DNA of 64,000 nt from NCBI RefSeq assembly GCF_023091745.1, contig NC_068935.1, positions 63,140,724-63,204,723 of the forward strand, in the 5' to 3' direction. Source of the DNA: Budorcas taxicolor (Eukaryota > Chordata > Mammalia > Artiodactyla > Bovidae). The notes under the pieces are model-generated. The model saw only the letters and a program-made list of their open reading frames with translations. It was not told the DNA's origin and did no database searches. This document shows, one piece after another, positions 1 to 11,649 of this stretch (positions within the stretch are counted from its first letter, which is position 1; the number at the start of each line of letters is the position of its first letter). The position numbers and the translations under genes were made by a program.

Positions 1-26
1 ATGCCCGGGTGATGGCGGGAACTCAC

Positions 27-149
27 CTTCACACTTGAGCAGGGAGAAGTCGGTACTGGGGCTGAAGGAGGTGCTGAAGTAGGTGTAGTTGTCCACCAGG
101 TCACAGGACAGGCACTGCCAGTTGAAGCTGCCCACGCTGTGTGCTGGCG
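27..149 (-). pseudogene. DPP6: DPP6-like exon C (4-bp insertion, otherwise open)
   Basis: The minus strand reads SFNWQCLSCDLVDNYTYF and continues to LLKCE before donor GTGAGT (complement of 21-26). A pyrimidine-rich tract and CAG acceptor lie just upstream (complement of about 150-175). Counting from that acceptor, the exon start has 14 bases before the conserved V-G-S-F codons where 10 would keep frame. This suggests a small CAGC-type insertion that shifts the reading frame. An alternative acceptor (CACACAG, six bases before GTG) cannot be excluded. Confidence 0.8.
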
Positions 150-1305
150 CTGTGGTGGGTGGGGGGGCGGGTGGGGGCAGTCACCTCAGGTGAGACCCTT
201 ACCCTCAGCCCCACAAATGGCCCACTGGCTTCTCCTACAGGGGAGGTCTGGGGATGCTGTCCCCTTGCCTGTCTCCCTGCTGAGGCCCCTGGGTGCCGGG
301 CTCAGCTGTCATGAGACCCTCCCCACCCCCACCACAGGCAGGAGCTCCCTGGCAGGCTGCTTCTGGGGATCGCCCAGGCGGGGCGAGTCACTGGTGGGAG
401 AGTGTGGGAAGTGTTTTCTCCAGCGCTGTGTCCCTCTGAGCAGGCGACCAGCACTTTGGGAGCAGGATCTATGCGCTGTAGGGTATTTCACTCCCCTTGG
501 AGCACCTGCTACCAGGACAGGGCGAGGCAGGGGCTCCCAAAACTACAACACTTAGGCTCTGGACTCTCCCACAGCCAGTGAGCGGGAGGGAGGGGGCTGC
601 TTGCTCAGTGCCCAAGAACGGTAGGGGCGACCTGAAGCTGTCACTCGGGGCCTCGCTGATCAAGCACGATTTCATGTCATGAAGGGTTAACTAACAAGTG
701 TTTTCAAAGGCTACGAGACACCAAGGTGCCTTCCAAAAGCCTGGAAGAAGTCCCGGTCAGAGTTGCTGGCACGAAAAGGGTCCTGATGTGAAAACCGTCC
801 ACTGGGCTGAAGACCTTTGGTGGGAAGGGGACAGTGTCCTGACGGGACAAGTCAGAGGCAGGGTGGGCAGCCAGCCTCCATCACCCTTTGCTAATTTGGG
901 GGTGGGACAGATGGGATTATCCTGGTGGACAAGCAGAGGTGACCCACTTATGGAGAATAGTGGGCCTGTGACCACGGGGATGTGCCCAAGTTTTCTCCAC
1001 CTCTGAAAGGACCCCCCCCCACCCCATGCAGCTTTACTCTGGCAGAGGGACAGGCAGCTGGAGGGAGTGGCCATGCACCTGACAGGGCCAGGGGTCAGGC
1101 ACAAGCTCTGTCCAGGCCACGGGGGCCTCACACAGTGGAGTCCCCTTAGGTGGCCCTGAGCCTGCAGCAGGAACCAGCTGCCACCTCCTTCTGTCTGGAA
1201 ATTGAGATGGGGGTTGGTAACAGTGCCCCATGGTAGGGGGAATGGGTGGGTGGTTGGACAGGGTTGAGGGCTGGGGTGCGGCATGGGGAGTGGGTGGGGA
1301 CGCAC

Positions 1306-1353
1306 CTGTACAGCTGGTGTTACCTTGGCAGGTCCTCCTTGCTGAGGAAATAG
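1306..1353 (-). pseudogene. DPP6: DPP6-like exon B, 48 bp (contains TAA)
   Basis: The minus strand reads YFLSKEDLPR, stop, HQLY. It is preceded by a CACAG acceptor and followed by donor GTGCGT. The 48-bp length and both splice phases (split codons at each end) match what the flanking exons need. The in-frame TAA lies in the arginine-rich stretch of the family sequence. Confidence 0.8.
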
Positions 1354-2173
1354 CTGTGAAGACCAGCGGGGGCACAGCAGTTAGCTGGTTGGGGGGCAGG
1401 TTTGTACCTGGCAGGCTAGGCCTGGCCTCTGCAGACCCATCCCCCCACCTGCCGGCCCTGGGGGTCATGTGCTGTTCAGGGCCCACAGTTGGCAAGTTTC
1501 TTCCCTGGGGCCAGCTCCCCATGGGTGGGGAAGGGCCCACAACACTCCCACTGGCTGAAGGCGCCATGCCCAGGCAGACCTCCTCTGGCCCAGGTGTGCT
1601 CGCATCACCCAGGGCTTGGGCACAGGGTGCACAGCTGGGTCTGGATGCAGAAATTCCTTTACAGGAGTAACCCTCTGGAGGGCCAGGGCAAGGAGTCCAG
1701 ACACGCAGCCTGACTCCACAATTCCTCAGCCGATGCCCACCCGGGACCCCACGTGGGAACCCAGGCTCTGGTCCAGGATCCAGGAGGGTGATGGCATCTG
1801 GCCTGGACCCCCCAAAGACCTGAGTGGAGCCCAGCTCCTCGTGTTACCAGCCTGACAGTTTGGAGGAAGTCCCATAACTTCTTTCTGTCTTGGCCCATCT
1901 CTCTTAGAAGCATGGGAAGAAATGAACCTGCACTGGGGATGCACTTGGCTCCCTGACCCCCACCTCTGAGAGCCAGCAGAGGCTCGGGGACCCCACATGG
2001 CTGGTCCCTCTGCCCGGGCCTGGCTGCAGGCCTGGCATCGTCTGTCACTAAGACCTGGTGACTTGGAACATGGCATGGTGGGAATTAAGGCTTTGAGATG
2101 CCGTCCAGGAGGGACAGAGCTGAGGGCAGTGAGAGTGAAGGACGTGGGGGAGGCTGGACTGTTGCTCACTCAC

Positions 2174-2257
2174 ATCTTACTCCGCTTCTCGTCCTAGGAA
2201 AGGATCTTGGTCACATTCCAGTCCCCAGAGGTGATGGACTGGATGTTGTTATTGCTG
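2174..2257 (-). pseudogene. DPP6: DPP6-like exon A (contains TAG)
   Basis: The minus strand reads NNNIQSITSGDWNVTKILS, then a stop, then DEKRSK. The stop replaces the aromatic residue expected before D-E-K. The exon ends at AAGAT followed by donor GTGAGT (complement of 2168-2173). The acceptor is one of two overlapping CAGs, so the upstream edge is 2254 or 2257. The segment belongs to the extracellular propeller of the DPP fold. Confidence 0.82.
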
Positions 2258-3176
2258 CTGTTGCAACACAGACAGGGGGTGCAGGATTGGGGAGGGGGCT
2301 GGATCCCAGCCTCCCTTCTCAGCCCCGGGGCCCTCAGACATGAGGTGGTGAGGAGGGCCTCCCTGGGGTGACCCCTCTTCCTGTCCCACCCTGGCCTCAT
2401 CTGGCCATCCCCGATTCTCTGAGTGCTGCTGTGATGGGGCAGGACCCATGGCATGGTGCTGATCAACCTGGGACTAGATCGCCAGCAACTCCCACAGGGA
2501 GCTTTGTGTCTTAACTACCAGTGTTTCATAGGCTGGTGACAGTGTTCCTTCACAGCTTGTAAATCTAGTTAGTGGGTGATCACTATAGGGGGGCAAGGAG
2601 AGAGGAAAGAAAAAACATGGGGAAGTGGATAAGACAGGTCAGAGAAAGAAAGAATAAAGCTAGGAAGGGAGGGGTTAGGGAGGGAAGGAAGGGCACCCTG
2701 GCCCTTTATCATGATCACTGTTCTTCAGAGGGACGGTCTGAAGGCATTTTCCTGCATGTTGCACTTTTGCACACACAATCTGTCCCCAAGTGCCTCACAT
2801 GTGCACACACAGTCTGTCCCCAAGTGCCTCCCAGAGCAGAACAACTGTGATGGTAAACCATAATGCAAGGAGAAAGATGTGGCCATCCCCTCAGGGCCAG
2901 GGTGCAAGACACCGAGTGTGAGCTGTGGGTGCCTTGGGAGCAGGGACTCAGGGGTGGTCTTAGGACGAGGGACAGCCAGTGGAGGCAGGGCCCATCAGGA
3001 GAAGCGGGGGGCCAGGGGACCCACAGGGCAGTGGGGGCTGAGGGTTCCTGGGGATGAGCCTGCTGGGTGGACATGCTTCCTGCTGGGTGACTAGTGGGCA
3101 CCCAGCCTTGGAGCCTGCCCCATGAAGGCTACTCCATCTGGGGCATTCTTGGAATTTTTCCTCGGAGATTACCTTT
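2258..3176. other. GC-rich sequence without recognised gene (probable DPP6-like intron)
   Basis: No exon, SINE or LINE was recognised here. The stretch is G-rich and includes a purine-rich patch (about 2585-2690) and a short tandem repeat of a CACACAGTCTGTCCCCAAGT-type unit around 2768-2830. It is most simply intron of the DPP6-like copy. Introns at 150-1305 and 1354-2173 are likewise unannotated GC-rich sequence. Confidence 0.5.
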
Positions 3177-3182
3177 GGTGTC
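3177..3182. other. Left target-site duplication of the provirus (GGTGTC)
   Basis: Identical to 13023-13028 on the other side of the provirus. Confidence 0.9.
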
Positions 3183-3837
3183 TGTCGGGGAATGTTTAAC
3201 AGGAGGATTCTTACGTGCTGTTTCTCACAAGTCATTTGTTTCTTTTCAAGTGGAGCAGAACGCTGCTCCCAGGAACCAGGGTCATTGTGTGAGACAGGCT
3301 TGAGTCTCCTTTAGTAAACATTCTCTTTATGACAAAACTGCTTAGTCTCGATCCCCTTTCTTGAGATATGGATTGTCTTCTGACCTTGTGGCAATTATTA
3401 ATCCCTTGTTCCCTTGGTAATGGTTGTTATACGCTTGGTTTTCTGATCTTTATCATTGACGAAAGAAACCTCTTGTACTACAGCCTATATATATACACAG
3501 AAAAATCATTAAAGCACCTTTGCTCCATCAGAGCTTGGGTCCCCGTGTCCTTTCTTTCTTTCTCTTTCTCTCTCTTTCTTTGGCTGATTCCTTGGAGTGC
3601 AGAGACCCATCTTGCTCACTCTCCTGCCTGGGCTTCTAAGACTATCTTGAGAAGGCACCCTGTGCCTTCACCCCACCTTGAGAGGGCGCCCGGTGCCTTC
3701 GTGAGAGATGCAAGTTCTGTGTCAAGGACTTTATTGGTTTTCTGCATAAACCAGGGAGTATCAGCCTCTTTCTCTCTTTCACTTTCTTATCGTTGCCTCC
3801 AGACTGCCAGGTCCCGGTCCATTAAAGGACCCCAACA
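3183..3837 (+). repeat. 5' LTR of the provirus (655 bp)
   Basis: Begins TGTCGGGGAATG and ends CCCCAACA. It contains a TATA-like run near 3487-3497 and an ATTAAA polyadenylation signal near 3509, followed by a CT-rich tract. It is nearly identical to 12375-13022. By eye there are roughly fifteen substitutions and a short length change in the CT tract. Confidence 0.92.
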
Positions 3838-3839
3838 AG

Positions 3840-3857
3840 TGGCGCCCCAACAAGGAC
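3840..3857 (+). promoter_or_regulatory. Primer-binding site, Lys-tRNA type
   Basis: TGGCGCCCCAACAAGGAC starts two bases after the LTR end. It matches the primer site complementary to tRNA-Lys3 at 16 of 18 positions (from memory of that site), so reverse transcription was primed by lysine tRNA. Confidence 0.8.
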
Positions 3858-3877
3858 ACTGGTGTATGTGGCATTTT

Positions 3878-4075
3878 GGTCGGAGGGACTCAGGACCTAT
3901 TGAGGTCGGTAAGTATTAAGACACGGGTCAAATGGCTGAGGGACTCAGGACCTATTGAGGTTAAGACCTATTGAGGTCAGTAAGTATTAAGACATGGGTC
4001 AAATGGCTGAGGGACTCAGGACCTATTGAGGTCGGGACCTATTGAGGTCAGTAAGTACTAAGATACAGGTTATAT
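3878..4075 (+). repeat. 71-bp direct repeat in the retroviral leader, about 2.7 copies, each with a GTAAGT
   Basis: The leader repeats a block containing GGACTCAGGACCTATTGAGG and GTAAGTA-TAAGA. GTAAGT, the splice-donor consensus, occurs at 3909, 3980 and 4051, exactly 71 bases apart. The leader normally carries the main splice donor for env messages and the packaging signal. Confidence 0.75.
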
Positions 4076-4079
4076 GGCA

Positions 4080-4950
4080 GGAAAGCCCCATCATTTCTGT
4101 ATATCACCATTTGTTTGAAGCTCAGGGACTTTTGGTTTCACGCCAATGAATAGAGGCTTACTTTCAAACACTGGTTAAATGTAATTCTTGGTTCCCTGAT
4201 AAAAGTAGTTTTGATTTAGAAATTTGGCACCAGATCAAAGAAAATGTTGAACGAGCCACCAAGCAAGGAAAAAAATATTCCAATTGAATTCTGGCCATTT
4301 CAAGGTAAATTCTAACCCTCCTAATATTTGACAACAGACAGAACATTTATTGCATGAATATGAATTAGATGACAAAACTTTACAAAAGGCTCAGTTAAAA
4401 CAACATAAAATATTTCAAAATTTTCTTACTAGCCCTGCCCCGGCTGCTTCAAATGTTCTTCCCCTGCCAACAGGTGCAACTCCAAAAGTCTCTATACTAA
4501 TTTTTTAAGCTAGATTAGAAACTGCTATTTCCTGTACTGTAATCAGAGAAGAAACCAAGAAACAGCTAGAGAAATTACTTGCTTATGAGAATGCAAATGA
4601 AGAATGTCAAAGAGCTGTCGCTGTAATTTGTAAGACTGGGACTATTATTGATTATTTGAAGGCTTGTCACAATCCAGCATCAGAAACTCAAAAGATGCAA
4701 ATGCTAGCTGAAACAATGGCTACTACCTTTAAAAAGGGAAATGAAGGATGCTTTACATGTGGAGATAAAAACCATTTAAAAAGGGACTGCCCTAAGAAGG
4801 CTGATAAAAAACCTCCAAGAATTTGCCCTCACTACTGTAGAGGAATGCATTGAGCCAAAGATTGTAAATCTAAATTTGATGTTGAAGGAAAACCTATTCC
4901 AAGAAGCTCCAAACAGGGGACTCCAAACTCCCCCGAGGTCCCCTACAACA
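4080..4950 (+). pseudogene. gag: Remnant gag with two zinc-knuckle motifs
   Basis: Matrix-like and late-capsid-like sequence is followed by nucleocapsid. The open stretch 4656-4853 contains a first CCHC knuckle (C-x2-C-x4-H-x4-C, starting CFTCGDKNH) and the beginning of a second (CPHYC). The second knuckle is cut by TGA at 4851-4853. Upstream there are many stops. The distance from leader to nucleocapsid, about 0.65 kb, is far too short for a full gag, so most of capsid is missing. No functional polyprotein can be made. Confidence 0.8.
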
Positions 4951-4989
4951 AAAATCAGGGATAAATTCTATCTTTTTTCTCAAACCTTC

Positions 4990-5690
4990 AACATCTGGCA
5001 GTGCTGCTGTCGATATACCAGCCCTAAATGATTTTTTCCTTTATCCTCAAGCAGTCCCTTTTAGAATACCTACTGGACTTTTTGGACCCCTGCCCCCACA
5101 AAACTTCAGTCTTTTATTTGGCCAATCTAGTTTGGGTTCTAAAGAAATTACTGTCCACCCTGGAATAATTGATTTAAATTATAAAGGAGAAATTCAAATT
5201 ATGATGTCATCTCAGATTCTATGGCAATTCAAAAAGGGGGACAAAATTGCTTAATTACTTCTTTTGCCTTACATTTCTATTAACTCCTCTAATAATGTAT
5301 GGACAAATGGGTTCTAAAATATAGATAAAAAACAATCCTTATGGACATCATTGGTATCTGAATATGCTTGACCAAATGTAAATATCAAAATTAATGATAA
5401 AAGATTTCCTGGTCTCCTCGACACTGGATCTGATATTACTATTATTTCCAAACACTTATGGCCCAAATCCTGGCCTATACAAAAAAATCTCTGACAAAAT
5501 TGCAGAAATTCCTCAAATCAAAGTACCAGAAATTTATCAAAATATTCAAATCTACCCATATGAAAGCCCAAAAGGCCAGCCTACAACATTAAGACCTTAT
5601 ATGATAAATGCATCCCTTAATTTAATAGAAAGAGACTTACCTATGCAATGGCAAACTCAGATATACATTCCACATTTTTCCTAGGGGCCA
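4990..5690 (+). pseudogene. pro: Remnant dUTPase-protease region
   Basis: Around 5170-5215 the frame reads GIIDLNYKGEIQI, a dUTPase motif found in betaretroviral pro. About 5415-5440 reads LLDTGSD, with the Asp-Thr-Gly active site of retroviral aspartic protease. The C-terminal part continues in an open stretch to about 5684. Stops interrupt the dUTPase part (for example near 5252). Having dUTPase in front of protease supports the class II assignment. Confidence 0.8.
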
Positions 5691-6480
5691 CTGCTCATTT
5701 AACAAACAAAGCAATTATTAAAATAACTGAGAAGAACAATGAGCCTATTTGGACAGAGCAATGGCCCCTTACCAAAGAAAAATTACAAATTACTAAAGAA
5801 CTTATAGACACACAATTAGAATTGAAACATATTGAGGAATCTTGCCCTTCTTGGAACTCTCTTATTTTTGTTATAAAAAAGAAATCTAACAAATGGTGTC
5901 TCTTAACAGACCTTAGAAAAGTTAATGCATCTATGAAACCTATGGATACATTACAACCAGGGATCCCATCACCTACTACTATTCCTCAAAATTGGCACAT
6001 TATTGTTACTGGTTTACAAGATTGCTTTTAAAATATACCTCTACACCTTTTAGACTGGGAAAGATTCACTTTCTCTCTCCCTTATCCTAATCATATGGGG
6101 ACTCATAAAAGATTTCAATAGACTATGTTACCTCAAGATATGCTTAACAGTCCTATTTGTTAAAATTTTATAGCCAAGGCTTTACTTCCTATGTGACAGC
6201 AATTCCCTTCTGCATATATCATTAATAATATACTGTAGCTACAAAAAGGAGAAATGATATTTTTGACACTGAATGGCCATGATATTCTTTAGACTGCAGA
6301 GAAAACTGATTAAAATAAAATCTTTTTTGAAATTGCAAAACCGGTTCCTTTTACATGTGCAGTTAGGAAAAGGTTAACTTCTTAAAATACTTTTTTGGAG
6401 CTCCAATTCTGCCTGGGAAACAAAAACAGGCCTAAGAAACCACCCAAAGTTAACTCTCATCATGTCCTTGGGATACAAAG
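5648..6480 (+). pseudogene. pol: Remnant reverse transcriptase
   Basis: The open stretch 5648-6031 carries N-terminal RT blocks: WPLTKEKL, then WCLLTDLRKVNA and LQPGIPSP. The reading then passes TAA at 6029 and TAG at 6119. Where the catalytic Y-x-D-D-I-L block is expected (about 6211-6235) the sequence reads IINNIL, so both catalytic aspartates appear lost. Downstream thumb and RNase H sequence cannot be followed. Confidence 0.78.
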
Positions 6481-6539
6481 CTCACTCTATCTAGGACTCC
6501 AGCCATAAACGAATTGGTGGAACTCAAAAAATAAAAAAT

Positions 6540-7141
6540 ATAAAAATAAAAATTAAAAAATAAAACAAAAAGATATTTTAAATTTCAAGAGGAAAACTAT
6601 GTCTATCTATCTAATATTATCTATGTCTCAATATATGTCTTTGTTTTTGAATAATATGAAGTTAATGAGCTCTATTTAAATTCACTTGTTTGCTAATCTA
6701 ATTAAGACATGTCTTAAGTCATCAACATTATATAATACTTTTATTATGCCTAGGTTTAAGGTAAACTAAATTTGTCAACAAAAGGGTAACTTTATATATA
6801 TATATATATACATATATAAATATATAAATAAGATGAAAACTTTTAAATAAACTCTTAAAATAATTATATTTTAATAGAATAATCTATTATTATAATCTAA
6901 AATAATCTCTTAAGATTGGGGTAACAAGTTTCTGGAGTTATACTAAACTAAATAATAAAAGTTTATTAAATAGCTAGGTCATTTCCAAATGAAGTAAGAT
7001 TTTAAAACATTAATCACTGAATGTTAACTTTCTCTTACAAAAAATTTTTCTTACAGAAAAACTAAAGAGATTTTAAACTATTAATAAATATAAATAAATA
7101 AAAAATATATATTTATGTAAAAATAAATATATATATTATGA
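6540..7141. repeat. AT-rich, low-complexity stretch inside the provirus
   Basis: A-rich and TA-rich sequence, including a TA dinucleotide run near 6794-6815. It lies where RNase H and the integrase N-terminus should be. No coding remnant could be seen. Confidence 0.6.
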
Positions 7142-8423
7142 TGCTGGGAGCCAGCATGAGGAACTCTGCCTGTGGCAAAGGTCATGAGGAAGGAGGCTCA
7201 GCATATGCAAAGGCGGGATCGAGCCTCAGGAGACCCCCTGTTCCCGAGCATCTACCCCCAAAACCAGAGTCTGCCTGCTTTACTGTGTTATGCTTTCCAC
7301 CTACTCTTCTGACATTAACAGGGGGCTGTCCCCCCATCACCTTTTTCTGGAAAAAGTTAATTTAGAGCTTTTAGATAATAAATCTCCTGGGCATAATATG
7401 AGTGTTTCAATCCAAAAACCCCTCTGATGGCTTTCTAGCCTGCCTGCTGGACTCTTACAGCTGTGCATGTGATTGTTTGCGGCCTCCTGACCACGAGAGG
7501 CACAGGAAGCTTAAAACATCCTAGGAATGTAGGGGCTTCCGAGGAGTCAGAATCATTAGAATAGGACTGATTAAGGGTTTCATTTGTTGAGCCAATACTT
7601 GCTGCCAAGTTTTCATATCTTTTATTTGTAGATATAGTTGGTATATAGAAAAAACAGGTAGTAGCCCTGGTATTAGCAACATTAGATCTTTAAGTTAAGT
7701 ACTTTCTTTGTTATAACCCACTGCACCTTTGTTCTACAGGAATGTAACTTTGTTTAGTATTTTGAGGGTGATAAAGATTAAGGAAAAACACTTCAGGGGA
7801 AAATGAGTTTTCTGGTTGATAGACACTTATCTAGGGAGAGAGCCGTAAAAATTTTAACAGGCCTCTTGGCCAGAAGATAATGTAAACCACGTGAGACCTT
7901 TTATATACGGGAAGGTATGCAAAAAGAAAGCCTGGTCTCAATAAGGGTCAGGACTGCTGCCCCTGCATAACTCTGCATATTCCATTATTTCTTTATGTAC
8001 AACTTGGGGTATATAAGCTGCTTTTGAAAATAAAGTTGTGGGTCTGGCACCAATGCTTGGCTCCTTCATGTTGTTCTTTTCTCCCTTTTCTGGCTGAATT
8101 CCCATCTGCAGCGTGGAGGCTCACCAAGTCTACTTATTTGCCCTGGCTTCTAAGACCCACAAGAGAGGGAGCCCAAGGCGAGGCACCCTCCGCTATTCAA
8201 GCAGGCGCCGGTGGCCTACGTAGACAGTGCAAGTTCCTTGTCTTGGAACTTTATTGGTTTTCTGTGTAAGCCAAGTTATTCAGCATCTTTTCTCCACTTA
8301 TTTTCCTACTACACTATTTCTTTCTAATCTCCCTCCATATCTTTAATTAAGCAATTAATTCCTCAGATGCCGACTCTGTCCCCGCTTCAAATTCCCTGGA
8401 TCCACTGGGGCTGGACCCTGACA
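7142..8423 (+). mobile_element. Solo LTR (1282 bp) of a second bovine ERV family, BTLTR1-like, nested in the provirus
   Basis: Starts TGCTGGGAGCC and ends GGACCCTGACA. It is flanked by TTATGA (7136-7141) and TTATAA (8424-8429), a 6-bp target duplication with one later change. It contains a TATA-type promoter (ATATAAGC near 8010) and AATAAAG (about 8028) before an R/U5-like end. The same family recurs at 63046, where it is cut by the window end. No internal sequence remains, so the original insertion collapsed by LTR-LTR recombination. The family name is from memory of bovine repeats. Confidence 0.85.
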
Positions 8424-8639
8424 TTATAATATATAATATGATATAATAAATATATTCACCAATCTATAAAATACTAACATACAAGACACTTCATAGTTGC
8501 TAAAGAAAAGTAAGATATATGCTTTTAATAAAAAGATATAAGAAATGGAAAATAAAATGATGAATATAAAAATATAAAAAAGGTTTATGACAAATGAAAG
8601 AAAATTTTATGACAAATATATATAACTCATTGCCCTGAA

Positions 8640-9230
8640 CTTTCTTCCTCTTCCTTCTTACATGTCTCAATTGATACAAATTCTTCTTTTATATGGACCA
8701 CACCTCTCCAAGGTGAAACTACACAATATGTTATAACCCACCTATTAGCTTACTTTACAATAATGAGAATACCTAATTCTATAAAAACAGACAATGGCCC
8801 TACCTATATTTATAAACAAATTCAAACAATTTTTACATTCATTCTCTAGTAAATGGAATACAGACATTCCTTATAATCCACAAATACAAGACATAATTAA
8901 ACAAACACATTACACACTGTAACTACAAATAGAAAATTAAATAAATAAAAATACACAGGAACACTTTTATCTTCCTTATCCAAAGCAGACTTTACTAGAT
9001 TCTGACGCAATATATTTTTTAAGCCTATAACTACTGTTAATATAGCTTTATTTCTATTTCCAGTCTATAAGATTCTTAAAATAATATCAACTTCAGTGCC
9101 TGTTTCACAATACAAAAGAAAAACAACATAAAAAGGACACCATTTTTCAAATAAGTTATTTGTTCCTAAAGATATCAAAAGTGCAAAATATTCACCTTCT
9201 TTTCAGGTCTGTCTTGAAGGTATAATCATC
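8640..9230 (+). pseudogene. pol: Remnant integrase
   Basis: About 8665-8850 translates to an integrase core: a VSIDTNSSFIWTT-like segment, then YVITHLLAYF, then IKTDNGPTY with the second catalytic Asp context (T-D-N-G-P). C-terminal sequence follows with stops. The 8424-8640 gap before it is AT-rich and unreadable. Confidence 0.72.
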
Positions 9231-10420
9231 TTCCTTGACACACTGAACAGAGAGATTCAACAACTACCAGGCTGCATTTCTTTTCCAAGGACAAGGTCAA
9301 ATATATTTGGACATGAACATTTCATTTATCAAGTTGTTCTGCATCAGCTTTTCAATAATTTCACTTAAGAAAAAATATTTGAATGTTTGCTCCTAATCCT
9401 TTGCCCCAAATAACACAAACCACTTAAAACACAGTCAGATTCCATTTTTTTAGTATCAGAAAAAACATATATGCTAAATGAGGAAGAAATCAACCCATTA
9501 TTTCAAAACCATAGCCAAATTTTCATGGTTAGTTAATGATGACAATAAGACTATAGTACTTCATGGAAATTAAGGCAAACTTACTTACTTACTGACACAT
9601 TGCTTGGTTGGAACTGATAATATTAGACAGACTATGCCACCAAACCTGGGCCTAATGAAAAAATATTTTTTAAATGGGTACATATATTTACAAAGGCTTG
9701 CTTTAAGCCACTGACTGTCCCATCTGTTAAACATGAGGCATAAACTGTATCAATCAGAAAAACCTACCTCTAACAACATCAATGTTGTCAATTCCAAAAT
9801 ACCCAAAGACCAAGAAGTTAACTTAAAACCAAAATTGGGTCTATTTGATTTACATATATGAAAAAGAAGAACAATAGCATTGGCTGAACAAGATGATGAC
9901 TCATACCTTTGACACAGAAATAAATTCATGGAAACAACATTCAACAAGAAAGGTTTAAGTAGTCAAGAGTCAAGGTCAATTTAAAATAAAATCTTCTCAG
10001 ATGTCCTCTCAGGTGACATTATCTACCAATCCCCAAACAGATCTCTAGATGATTATTTTTAGACTGAAATATTTCCTAGGAATGTTTTCATCATTATCGC
10101 TTTCCTTTCTTTCTATAACTATTGTTAAAATAGCTTTATTTGCTTTAAATTTTTTAAACTTACTGCAAGAAGATATTTTGACAAAAGCAGAAAAACATTT
10201 TGAAACATTAAAGGACACCTTCCTTCCTTTGCCCATTTGATATCAAGATGGGTTAACTAATCTATGAAAATCTAAGAAACTAATCCTACAGGGAAAGGGA
10301 TATGCTTCTATTTCTCCAGATGGATCCAACAAACTTATATGACTTCCTCTTCAGAATATTCAACTTAAGGGGCCCCCCATCATTCAGACTAGAGATGATA
10401 CAACAAAAACCTCAGGAAGA
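9231..10420 (+). other. Proviral pol-env junction, eroded
   Basis: Contains short open pieces only (for example 10049-10240). No domain could be recognised with confidence. It lies between integrase and the env leader, so it is proviral by position. Confidence 0.4.
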
Positions 10421-10429
10421 AGAAATTCC

Positions 10430-11640
10430 AATACAAGCCATGGCGACTTTAAAAATTTCCAAAAAACACCACACTCAATGTCATCGACCTTATGATCTCC
10501 CTACTTGGGGACAGATAAAAACCCTTACTAATCAAACTGAAAATCTGATTTCTCAACAGGGAATGCCTCAGAATCCTGAAAATATTTTTCTTTGCTATGC
10601 TTGTTTTGCTTGCTTTTGTTTCCCCTGCTCAGGCTGACTTGATTGATCACACTTATTGGGCTTAACCTCCCTAACCTTCCTTTTTTATTGTAGGTTATAA
10701 AATGGACAGATATAAGACCAATCATATTCACTAATGACTCAACACATATGCCCCCTCCTTGGAACTTGGAGGGGCCCTCTCACCCTGAAGAAGAAGAAAA
10801 ACTAATTAATATCTCTCTAGGTTATGAAGTCCTTTCTTTGTAAATGGGCCCAACAGAATTATGCATAAATGTTAGCTGACAAACTTGGGCTTTCGCCCTG
10901 CCTCTAAGAGAGGACTTTTGGACACTGCTTGGATTATTTACTACCCTTTCTTTGTCCATGAACCATGTTTATACTACTAAAACTTTAGGGAAAGAGTTAA
11001 AGAACAAAGAAACACTATGCAAAGGGTTTACCAATAAGAACTTTAAATATATTCCTGTTGATTGGGACAAATGTCAAACCAAATAAAGAAAATTAATGTT
11101 TATGGCTAATCATACAATTGTTGATTGGGGACCCCATGGTATATGGTTATCTAACTGCTCAGATGATATTACAACACTATATATGATTATATAACTTAAA
11201 CAACATAGAAGGTTACTAATACTACAATGGAGCATTACCATGACAGAGGACTTCTTGGATGGCTTGATGGTGGAATGGCCCCCCTCATCCTTGAATTATT
11301 CTTGATAAACAGATTAGGCCTAAGCAATGGGACACTTGGAAACTTGCTGCAAACATCAAGGAACTTGGGACTTGGACTGGACATTTCACAGGGACTAGTC
11401 GTAGTCATAGCAATTATTTCTTTTGCTATAATCAATCATATTTTATACAAGCCTATGTTCCACTTCCTTTTATTGTAGCTATAAGAAACTTACAATTCAA
11501 TAAGACTTTATGTTCTGTAACTTGCATAAATTGTAAATTATATACTTGTCTTAAATCCTCTATTTCCTTGAGAAATGACTCCCTTTTGATTCTTCGATTT
11601 CAGCATAATCTATGGTTACTAATAAATCTCCAACGGCCCT
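10430..11640 (+). pseudogene. env: Remnant env, leader and surface subunit
   Basis: The open stretch ending at 10637 contains YDLPTWGQIKTLT followed by a hydrophobic, Cys-rich segment, resembling the signal-peptide region of betaretroviral Env. Downstream, 11260-11640 reads as a surface-subunit-like chain with Trp- and Cys-containing motifs, interrupted by stops and frame changes (including TAG at 11640-11642). Non-functional. Confidence 0.65.
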
Positions 11641-11649
11641 AGGAAGAAG

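Larger units (their letters stand above)
1..2257 (-). pseudogene. DPP6: DPP6-like unprocessed pseudogene, three consecutive exons (partial; continues left of window)
   Basis: Three minus-strand segments, 2174-2257, 1306-1353 and 27-149, translate into consecutive pieces of the dipeptidyl-peptidase-like protein DPP6, an enzymatically inactive S9B-family auxiliary subunit of Kv4 potassium channels in the neuronal membrane. All three have GT donors and AG acceptors, so this is a duplicated genomic copy with introns, not a retrocopy. It is broken three ways: TAG in the first exon, TAA in the second, and four extra bases near the start of the third. A Cys of the beta-propeller region is also replaced (N-Y-T-Y-F where the family has N-C-T-Y-F). 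Later exons would lie left of the window. No further upstream exon was recognised up to the provirus at 3183. DPP10 is the nearest alternative, but the residues fit DPP6 better. Pseudogene status is well supported; the assignment is from remembered family sequence. Confidence 0.82.
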
